In this document: in pieces, positions 55,277 to 64,000 of the stretch | How the letters are laid out: every line of letters starts with the position of its first letter | How positions within the stretch are numbered: the stretch's first letter is position 1 | DNA from: Erodium maritimum | Lineage: Eukaryota > Streptophyta > Magnoliopsida > Geraniales > Geraniaceae | Assembly: GCA_963921825.1 (NCBI GenBank) | Contig: OY997589.1 | Location: 16,079,735 to 16,143,734 of the forward strand | Length of the DNA stretch: 64,000 nucleotides | Reading direction: 5' to 3' | Notes under the pieces: model-generated | The model's database searches: none | The model's input: only the letters and a program-made list of their open reading frames with translations | What the model was told of the DNA's origin: nothing | Translations under genes and position numbers: made by a program

Positions 55277-55548
55277 GTGTACCCACCTTCCGACTAGAAG
55301 TCGGTAAAGTGTGCTCAGATTTGGTAATAAGGTGTGCCTACCTTCTGACCGAGTGCCGGTAGAATGTGCTCAGATTCTGTGATAAGGGGTGCCTACCTTC
55401 CGACTAGGAGTCGGTAAAACGTGCTAATTCCAGTGACAGGGTGTACCTACCTTCCGACAGAGTGTCGGTAAAACGAGCTACGAACCGTGATAGGGTGTGC
55501 CTTCCCTCCGACCGAGTGTCGGTAAATAGTGCTATAACTGCGAGGTCC
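55277..55548 (+). repeat. Five tandem hairpin units in the gypsy leader
   Basis: Units start at about 55277, 55332, 55388, 55441 and 55495 (spacing 53-56 nt). Each has GTGTRCCTACCTTCC then a stem such as CCGACTAGGAGTCGG and then GGTAAAA..GTGCT. The stem is kept although the arms vary (TGACCGAGTGCCGG, CCGACAGAGTGTCGG). Related single units occur at about 59297-59330 and more weakly near 58877 and 58940. Confidence 0.85.
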
Positions 55549-56459
55549 GTTGTAATTGGAAGCACGAGAACTCCGCATACCGATTGTATTGAGAATTTGG
55601 GGGAGCACGAGAACTCCGTACACTGAGAACTTCGAGGAACATGGGAATTTTGGTTATTGATTGTGTTGGATACTTTGAAGAGTATGAGAACTCCGTGGTT
55701 TGATTGTGTTGTGTAATTGAGGTGTTTTGTGTGTACCTTATGGGTAGGACTCTGTGTACAGGTTATTATATAAATGTCCCGCTTAAGCGGATGGTTAGAG
55801 GAAAATACAAACAAGTCATGCCGAATTTTCGGTAGAAACTGAAGTGTTTGCACTATCACGGGCTGACTCAGGGGCGCCACTGTAGTCGAGCATGATAGAG
55901 GGATGACAAGTGGTTACAACGAGATTCGGGGACGCCTGAATCGGGTTGTAACGACGTGAGATCGACATGAATGTTATAAGGAATAAGTAAGGGATGAAGA
56001 TTATGGAAAAGAGTTAAGGACGTAAATTGTGAGATTTATCGTGTTGCGATTTTAGACCCTAGTGTTGGGAAGAGACCCAATCGAGGGGTATGCTTGTTGC
56101 TTTGCGAAGTGTGTGAATTGGTTGAGTTTGTCCCTCTTATGGGAGTTGATTGATTTTAGTGAACACCGTTGATTGCTGTTGTGAGACGCACTAAGTTGCG
56201 GTCTTTTCTGCCTATATATATATAAAGTTTTATATATAAATCTACTGATCCAAGATCTGTTGGTCTTTTTTTTTATCTTTGTGGGACGCGCATGAACGTC
56301 CTTGTGTTTTGATCGAACCGGTTGTTCTAAACGAGACTACGTACTACCGATCCAAGTATGATCCCTTTTAGACGCATGAGAACGTCCCTTTATGAGAAAT
56401 CGAACCGCTTGAGTTAAATTGAGGTTTTGAGTACTTACGTTTTAAATGCAATGAGTACG

Positions 56460-57620
56460 CGAGATGTCCCGTGTTTACAGTCCGAGAGGGACCAGGAGCC
56501 GCCCAGTTGTGGGGCAGAGCCAGACACCAGCTGCTGAGGAGGCAAGGGCAGCGAGTGCCAGGATACTACTCCTTTAGAGCACCAGAGTTTGAGAGTGGAC
56601 CATCAGGGTTACCACCTAGTGTTCCTCCAGTCGCAGAGTCGACTCAGGAGACACCCCCATGGATGAGGTGGTTCGCGCAGTACCAGCAGCGCCCAACGCT
56701 CAACGGGAGACTGCAGTACCGGCACCAGAGTCTGTGCCTGCGGCCGACGCCGTCACTTTTGAGAGGCCAAGTCAGATGCACAGCAACACAATCAGGCTCT
56801 CAGGGATTTTCGTAGATTGAGTACGCCAATCAATCCCGGGGGTTCAGACCTCGAGGCAGCTGTGGTATAATTGGAGCGGATTACCCGCAACTTTATTACA
56901 TCGAGAGTATTCGGATGATCATCTGGGTTGTTTTTCGCGACCGTTCAGCTTGAGAGAGAAGCATGATACTGGTGGCAGCATGTGCAGATCGGGATTGGAG
57001 GTGACTTTTAGTTGTTCAATAGATTATTCCTGGAATAGTATCTTTCCTTCGATCCATTCAAGAGGACCAACACCAGCAATTGTTGGATATGCAGTAGAGA
57101 GGGATGATCGTCTCTAAGTATGAGGCGAGGTTCACGTTCCTGTACCGCTTCGCGCCGAGATGGTGTAAACCGAGGAGAGCCGCCACGGGCGTTCGAGAGA
57201 GGTCTCACCCCGTCTATCACAGATCGAGTTATTATCTTCAGGATGAGGATTAAGAAGCATCCCCGGGAGACTGCCAGAGCGCGGAGGACCAGCCCGAGGC
57301 TGAATGACTTCCTAAGGTCGTCAAGGAGTCGCAATACTAAGAGGCAGAGGACCTCAGGATTGTTTCAACCACGGACCCAGTCCGATGGGACACGACGGGT
57401 CGGGGCAGCAGCGTCGGTTGGACCTGCCCCGATGGCACAATTTTGTCTTTCGTGCAAACAGTTTGAACATCTGGGCCGGAATTGTCCATGGAACGTTGGA
57501 TTCACAAATCGTCCTACAGGTCGGCCTACGAGAGCTGGTAAGAAGACATGCTATCACAACATCAGATTCTTTCACCACCACCGAGAGAAGGACTTCTGAG
57601 TCAGCAGGGCCGAGCATACG
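56460..57620 (+). pseudogene. gypsy gag, frameshifted
   Basis: Pieces in different frames give GGDF-like text and then SKYEARFTFLYRFAPRWCKP (about 57110-57170), which corresponds to the capsid YEARFTxLxRFAP motif of plant gypsy gag. The zinc knuckle CLSCKQFEHLGRNC lies at about 57449-57490, a complete CX2CX4HX4C. QQGRAYAIVEPRAE follows. Several frameshifts and stops make a functional protein impossible. Confidence 0.82.
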
Positions 57621-58219
57621 CGATTGTCGAGCCCCGAGCTGAGAGATTTGATACCGATCTTGAGATCGCTTAGAGTGCCCGTTTACGATCTACATTGTGG
57701 ATTGTGTTTGCTAACACTTAAGCTTTACACTTGGTCGTATTGGTAGCATGGTTATTTCCCGATGGAACGAGATTAAAACTGGTAAACCCTACCAGTATCT
57801 TAACACGCCGACTAGAGGTGTGGTGGTACCGATTAGTGTCAGTTTGAGTTTGGAAGAGGAGTAACAGACCTTGTCGTACTGGAAGATTCTTTTCTCTCGT
57901 CGAGAGTATCGTTCGAGTTTTAAGAACCGATGGGTGAAGCAGCAGACGTTCATCGAATGTCATCAGCAGCGAATGCTGAGCAGCGGAAGGCTGCATCCTT
58001 GACCAGTAAATGGTCCGACCGGTCACCGGAGATGACCGAGCAACGATAAGATCAGAGTAGCGCAGCGGAAGCGTGGTGGGCCCATGACCCACAGGAGTAG
58101 TAATCTCCAGCTTCTTCAACCTCCGCTAGAACGTTTAGGTCATAAGATTCGAACCTTCAAGGCGTTTTGTTTTAAAATCCCGTTTAACGAGCGAAAAGTT
58201 GCACAAGTGTGTGCTGTAC

Positions 58220-58440
58220 TTCAGAGATTGGATTAGAATGTGCTCTCTACGTTCTTCCCGGAGGAACTAATCGGTTTACCGCCAGTTCATGCGGAACGGG
58301 CGAATAACATCGATAGTTGTTCAAACGACTTCCTCAGCGGAGAAGAATACGAAAAACGAGAACCGGGTACCAAGGTGTACCTTTGTCAGCAAGAGAAGAA
58401 CGAACGCCAAACGTCCCGCGAGGACTAAGCATAACCACAA
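58220..58440 (+). pseudogene. gypsy reverse-transcriptase entry remnant
   Basis: The frame TFFPEELIGLPPVHAER matches the FPEELxGLPP motif that precedes the gypsy reverse transcriptase. The homology is lost within about 20 codons, and the catalytic region is absent. Confidence 0.75.
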
Positions 58441-59719
58441 GGTTACGCCTTAGAAGTGAAAGCACCTCACGTTGACACCCGACCACAGATAGCCGAGGAC
58501 GACTACCACGAGCTTCTAGGCCAGTAACAAGATGGCACCGAGCGAAGCGTTGTGTGGCAGGTCGTTTTTTGTGACATGCATGTGCACGGGTAAGGTTAAG
58601 AGTTAATCGTTGTTGGTTTTGAGTTGTTCGAGGGACGGTGGAAGGAACCGCGCTAGTTTCTGAACTGTTCAAATTATCGAGATCTCAGTGCATGACGATT
58701 ACTTCTTATAGGATGACTGGGTGGACTGGACTATAAGTTGTTTTGATCGACAGCTCGTGAACGAGTGTCAACGGTTTAAGGATTAACACCGCTCGGAATA
58801 AACTTTATTGATAAATCTTGGATTGTGTTTCGCTGTGGAGTGTGATTTTTGTACATTTATTTTGGTGTCTCGAAGGACGCCTACTTTCGGCTAAATGCCA
58901 GTACGAGATTCTACCGTTCTTGTTGTTGTACGTCGTTCGTCCGACTAGGTGTTGGTAGAGTTCGTGGTTGTATGGAACCGTGCACCGGGTTTGAGGACCG
59001 TGGCATCGCAGATACATTAACCTAAACGAATCGACTTGTAAGATGGTTTGGACAGAAGTGTGAAAATGTATCGACGGTAGTGATTCATTTTATAGCAAGT
59101 TGGTTAACTTTTGGGATCGACCGTAGTCGAGATTTGTTAGTTCCTCCTTATTCTAGGATCGTGACACTTGATGAGTGGTTGAATCATTATCAGGTTGAGA
59201 ATCTTGAAAGGTTGTACCAGGTGTGACCCGTCGATGGGATTGGGCAAGTGTGCCGTACTTACTATAACGTGAGCTTCTATTGGTAGTATATTCTGAGGCG
59301 TGCCGCCTTCAGACTAGAAGTCGGTGCTTCGTATTACTCCCTTGGAAGTTGTTTGTAGTCGGTCTTGACTTGTTTGAGTTCCTTTGGGATTAATCCCGTG
59401 GCGACCACTAAAGAGAATTTGGTTGAGTTAGGTTATGCGTGGTTTCGACTTGGTTTGACTGTAAAGGGTCCCAACAGGATACCGTTGACGATAGAATTGC
59501 CGGTGTGAGATATCGAGATCTTCACCTTAGTTTTCTTAAGCGTTTAGTTGTTTCTCGGCTTGTGTTGTTACTCGGTATACTTGGGTTGGTGAGACGTTGC
59601 GCGTGTTTTCGCGAAGTTGGATAAGGCGGTTTGTACCGCCAAGGGTGACGTTTGAGTAACTAGCGTGATCTAGTGAAGCACGATTAAGTGATTGTGCGCA
59701 AATTCGGAAACGGCTAAAG

Positions 59720-60030
59720 ACCATGCAGAGCCGACGAAAGAATCGTGCAGTTAGAAGGCGCAAACCTCTGGAGTATACAGTCGGTAAGCGTGTATTTTTG
59801 AAGGTGAGCCTAAGAAAGACTTTTAGCGGTTCGACCGCGTCGGAGGCAAGTTGGCCCCGCAGCTTATCGAACGTTTTGAGATCTTCAGGCAGGACTAGAG
59901 CCGTTGCCTAGCAGCTTCCGCGTGTTCCCAAACTGCGGGAGTACACCGAGGATCCCTCACTTATGAGTTTTGAGCGGACTTTCCCTGAGGAAGGGTCAAA
60001 AGGAGCGCGTGCATTTTAAATTTCGAGGAC
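59720..60030 (+). pseudogene. gypsy integrase C-terminal remnant
   Basis: RRRKPLEYTVGKRVFLKVSL matches the post-core integrase motif of plant gypsy elements (RPLEFxVGDxVFLKVSP). A frame ending FEDEIL sits just before the polypurine tract, as is usual for the end of these polyproteins. Confidence 0.78.
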
Positions 60031-60041
60031 GAAATTCTTTT

Positions 60042-60054
60042 AAGGGGGGAAGAC
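60042..60054 (+). promoter_or_regulatory. gypsy polypurine tract
   Basis: AAGGGGGGAAGA plus one base immediately before TGTAAAGACC of the 3' LTR. It is the expected site of plus-strand priming. Confidence 0.85.
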
Positions 60055-63000
60055 TGTAAAGACCGACAAATTAATTTGGGGTAATCTTTTGCAAAACGAA
60101 ACATTGAAGTTTTTGCAAACAAGATGTTTAAAGAGAGAAATAAAAAAAAAGGGAAAGAGCAGATTGGATCAGTCGGGGAGTGGGCCTGCTCGGGCCCAAT
60201 TGTCGTTTAACGTAGGCCCAAGCCAATCAGACGCGAAGCCGACCCAGCACCCCATTTTTAAACGGGTGAAACCCTAGCTTCGGGTACTGTTCATGGCCGC
60301 CCCACTTCTTCCCTCGTCTCTCGACTTCGTCTCTCCCATCTCAGCTCTCTCTCCCTCACGCTCGACCAACTGAGCTAAGGTCGGAGCAACGACCACCACC
60401 TCTTCCTCACCTGACTTTCCCCCTCCACCCGTCCGTCACCTTCACCAGGAGCCGCGCACGAAGCCCTGACGTCGTGTTGGAGCAGCTCGCTCCGAGTCGT
60501 TGTGCCGAGCTCGAGCGACGACGGCGACGGCAAATCATCCCAGATTCGTGGTGAATCCTGTCACGCGGTGCGCCCCCGACCTCTACCTGCTCGGAAATTC
60601 CTCGGGTTGGGTTTGATTTGGACTGGAGCTGTCGGAACGACGACGACGAGCTCCCATCCCTGTCAGATCTGGACGGAAACCCACACCCGCGACCTCTCCT
60701 CATGTCCCCGTCGTCCTTGCCACCGTCTAGCACCTTTGCCCGACTCACCTGACGCCGTATGCGGTGGCCGGAATCGCGCCGGCTCGTCGGAGCTGAGTAC
60801 AGCTCAAGTTTGAGTCTGAGCAGGCCTTGGGCCAGGTTCTGATTTAGGGCCGGATGGCTGGGCCTTGAGGTCTGTTGGTTAGACTTGGATCGACAACTTT
60901 GGGCCGGGCCCTGATCTGGATGGGTTCTGGAACCGGACTCGGATCCGGGTCTGGAACCGGGTCTGGACCGGGTCTGGTTCGGGTTTCGTGTCGGATCCGG
61001 GTCAACCCGGTTTCAAAGAAAAATGTTTTAAAAATCAGATTTAATTAATGGATTTAATTAATTCAAGGTGAGAAATTGAAAGATAATTTTGGTTAAATCA
61101 GTGGACCTTTGGACAACTATTGGTTTTGATTTGGACGTTTTATTTGTCAACCTAGACGGGACTTCGCCCGAGCACAAGGGCTTGGACCCAAGCTAGAAGA
61201 ACGAAGATCACGCCGGAACCCGTGTGAAGAACGAAGTTGTGATCACTCGAGCTTTTCATCAGAGTTTATTAGAGGAAGACCGCAAGGTAGGGAAAGTCTT
61301 AATTTCTTAATTAACGCTTAGTATGCATGATTAGGATAATAAAATCGGAAAGGTCCTAGAATTGCCTATAGGATGCGAATAACTAGAATAATCGTACTTC
61401 AATTACTAATAAATGGATGAGTCTAGTATGCATGCTTAGGATGATGACGATTAGTGAAGCTTGCTTTCAATACTTGGGAAATTGATTTACTTGTAGAGAG
61501 GCTGTGAAGAGCTCTCGGATTAGTTGTGTGCTAGGTTCACATGCTTGGTTGCTAATTGCTCGGCTAACTTAAGAGTCTAATGAAACTAGATTAGCTCGTA
61601 TGATTGAATGCTATTTAGTTTGTTCACATGATGATTGATTGGTTGAATGTATACTTGGTTGATTTAGTATTTATGTTGTTATAATTGTTGATTGAACGGA
61701 TGATCGAGTATGACTGGTTGTGCCACGGGGCACAATCAGGTGATCGATGTACCGCTGGTTCGTGACAGGTAAGTATACGGTAAGTGTGGAGTGCATTGGA
61801 TGTCTTGGTTGTGATGAAAGTGTGATCTGTTGAGTGTTGATTGGTGACCCAGTTATGGTATTCCCTTATTCTTATTCTTGTTTGAATTGCTTGTTTGGTT
61901 CGATACTACACCGGGGGGGGGGGGGGGGGGGGGGGTAATCCGGTACCGTGATGAAGGTGGAATTTAACAGATACAATGAGATACGGGTTGAGAATTGGAG
62001 CCTGAGGGCATTGTTTATTAGGAATTACGAGTATTGATTATTGGCAGATCCTGCGGGATATTTATTGATTATTGGCAGATCCCGCGGGATATTTATTGAT
62101 TATTGGCAGATCCTGCGGGATATTTATTGATTATTGGTAGATTTTGCGGGATATAGATTGATTATGAGCAGATCTTGCGGGATATTATTTGGGTTACTTC
62201 TTGAGAGATGGTTACTAAGGTTCCACCCAAGGATGTGCGTCTCCATAAAGCACTACCTTGGTTCCCTATGACATATGGTCCTTTGGAGGCATTTCTGGAA
62301 ATCCCGATGATAAGTGCCCATTTGGGATTGTTTCCGGTGCCCCAACGCATGTGCGTCCTCTGGACCGAGGGAAAATCTGATATGAAATAGATACTCTGGT
62401 AGATCGGTATATGGGAACCGAGGTGATCCCAGAATCTATCCATGGATCGGAGGCTTGAGAAAGAAAGTGGTTGGCGTGATATCAATTACCCCCATTTTAA
62501 TCGTTACGTTACATTTTATTGTTTTCATGGAATCTTTTAAGCTACTGGTATTGTCGAAAAAGGCGATACTATTTCATTTTACTGATTCTATAGTCTTTCT
62601 TTGATTACTAGTTTTACTCGTTCCCAGTTGTGATGGTTTTCTATTTTATTATAATGTTCTCTATCTATTCTCTGGGAGGTTATTGTTATCCTTGAGAATG
62701 CGCTATTGATATCGTTACCTCTTATTTGTGCACGATATCTTTTGGTCTAAGGGTTTTAAAATACTTTTGTGACATCGAATTAAAACAGTTTTAATATTAA
62801 ACTTGGAGACTAAAGTCATTTACGATTTTCCCTACTGAGCGTAAGCTCATCCCTATTTGTTTATCTATGGTGTGTACATGTGTACTTGGGATCTGGGAAA
62901 TTCGAGGCTCGGGAGCTTCCGGATGTCTTGAGAGTTGTATTAGAGATGTGTTGGTCCACATTGTTGAACTTTATTTACCTTATGTTACTTATCAAGTTTT

Positions 63001-63151
63001 GACACCATATTTGAATTTTGGATTTATTATTGAGGAATACTTTGGACTCGTTTTCAGCGTTAAAAGAAATTATTACAGTTTTTACTACTTTTATATCGTT
63101 TGTTTCAGGTCACGTCTCGAGTCTGGCCAAAACCGAATTTGGGGCGTGACA
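60055..63151 (+). mobile_element. 3' gypsy LTR (copy C), 3,097 bp
   Basis: Complete LTR from TGTAAAGACC to GGGGCGTGACA, followed by AGACC (63152-63156) and the AAA-ATPase downstream flank. Its high similarity to copy A points to a recent origin or recent duplication. Confidence 0.93.
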
Positions 63152-63277
63152 AGACCAAATCGGTTTATTACTATAGCAGCACCAACAACAATAGACCTCC
63201 GAATTGGATCGAATTAGACCTTAAAAACTAAAATTAAAGCCTAAATAAAACGATATTATGGAAGGTCTAATTCTATA

Positions 63278-64000
63278 TCAATTCAGCTTTTTGAGAACTC
63301 TTCGGGAGCCTTTACTAATGTTTCTCTTGGAGGTGATCCTCACAGCAACTCTTTTCTTATCCTCAAGCTTCTTCAGCTTCTTAGCCCCAACCATTCCATT
63401 TGTACCCATTTCTTCGTCTTCCATTTTCTTCCGCTTGAGTGCCTTGACTAGCCCTTCTAGCGCCACATCAGCGTCCTCGCTCTTCATCAGCTCTTCGGCC
63501 ACCTGCGCCGGCGTCATATGGGTCTCATCCAGGAGGCCGCCGATCTCTCCGCAGAGGTGGTGGTCGGCAGAAATGCCCAAATAGTTGGAGGCCAGAAGCT
63601 TGAAGCCATGGGAGGTGCAATAGGACATATGGATGTGCATGTCCATGCGTCCAGGACGCAGCAACGCCGGGTCCAGCCTCTCCTTGTGGTTCGTTGTGAA
63701 TATTATGATCCTCTCGTCTCCGCATGTCGACCACAACCCGTCTATGAAGTTCAGCAGCCCAGATAATGTCACCTGTCAATTGAAATCACATATAACAAAC
63801 ATTAATTTATATTTAAATATAAATTCTCCCAAAACAGAGCAAATCAATTCAGAATTTTTTTTTAGGAAAGCGGACTGACCTGAAAATTGACCTGGCCGTC
63901 AGCGTGCTTCCGACCATGGCCATCAGGCTGCCGCCGGTCCGGGATATCCACGCTGCAATCAATATCTTCAATCACAAGGATGGACCGGTTGGCCGTGGCC
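63278..64000 (-). CDS. Second BCS1-type AAA-ATPase gene, 3' part
   Basis: Two exons are visible: 63772-63278 (165 codons with stop) and one running from the window edge down to 63880. They are joined across a GT-AG intron (63879-63773) in phase. The outer exon gives ANRSILVIEDIDCSVDIPDR (Walker B) and ends GQVNFQ. The inner exon gives TLSGLLNFIDGLWSTCGDE, IIFTTNHKERLDPALLRPGR (sensor 1 and arginine motif) and a Lys-rich C-terminus. Walker A and the N-terminal anchor lie outside the window. It resembles the gene at 26864-28802 but keeps an intron at the usual plant position. It lies about 0.13 kb from a gypsy LTR. Confidence 0.92.

Larger units (their letters stand above)
54822..60054 (+). mobile_element. 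Internal region of the Ty3/gypsy element (chromovirus-like), decayed
   Basis: Primer-binding site TTGGTATCAGAGCCTGG (54824-54840), leader, gag, a short RT-entry remnant, an integrase C-terminal remnant, and polypurine tract AAGGGGGGAAGA (60042-60053) occur in the order of a plant gypsy element. Together with copy B and the 3' LTR (60055-63151) it forms one element. Most of the protease, reverse transcriptase and integrase core is missing. Confidence 0.88.

Noticed and set aside
55277..55548. Regularly spaced palindromic repeats resembling a CRISPR array
   Set aside because: The repeats are degenerate, both repeat and spacer are conserved between units, and they lie in a plant retrotransposon leader with no cas genes.

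Overview
The window is nuclear DNA of a flowering plant, most likely a eudicot. The evidence is spliceosomal introns with GT-AG borders, a plant-type gamma-tubulin complex component 2 gene, plant BCS1-type AAA-ATPases, and densely nested plant transposons (PIF/Harbinger, Mutator-like foldback elements, Ty1/copia and Ty3/gypsy LTR elements). I cannot name the species. I see no tRNA, rRNA or CRISPR locus.

Layout. 1-3.4 kb: two abutting PIF/Harbinger elements, one with a full-length transposase. 3.5-6.1 kb: a Mutator-like foldback element with a second one inserted inside it. 7.0-9.3 kb: a complete non-autonomous Harbinger element whose ORF1 is a pseudogene. 9.3-19.3 kb: the host GCP2 gene, 20 recognisable coding exons. 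One intron carries a small LTR element holding a TOPLESS-like fragment. 20.6-24.0 kb: a third Mutator-like element that encloses a chain of five foldback elements separated by (TA)n. 24.9-25.9 kb: a truncated Harbinger transposase. 26.9-28.8 kb: an intact two-exon AAA-ATPase gene on the minus strand. 29.2-63.2 kb: nested retrotransposons. 63.3-64 kb: the 3' part of a second AAA-ATPase gene, which runs off the window.

The retrotransposon block is dominated by one Ty3/gypsy LTR family with LTRs of about 2.7-3.1 kb that begin TGTAAAGACC and end GGGGCGTGACA. Seven copies or pieces are present. Three are solo LTRs with matching 5-bp target duplications (AGATC, ACATA, AGACC). A copia family with 1,687-bp LTRs gives one solo LTR (AGTAG duplication) and one decayed element. 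A tandem duplication joins a piece of the second AAA-ATPase gene to the middle of a gypsy LTR at a 6-bp microhomology (54473-54478).

The host genes are a microtubule-nucleation gene and two related AAA-ATPases. They show no sign of acting together; transposon insertion and recombination account for most of the rest. The observations most worth checking are the (TA)n-separated foldback chain, the TOPLESS capture, the microhomology duplication, and the hairpin repeats in the gypsy leader.
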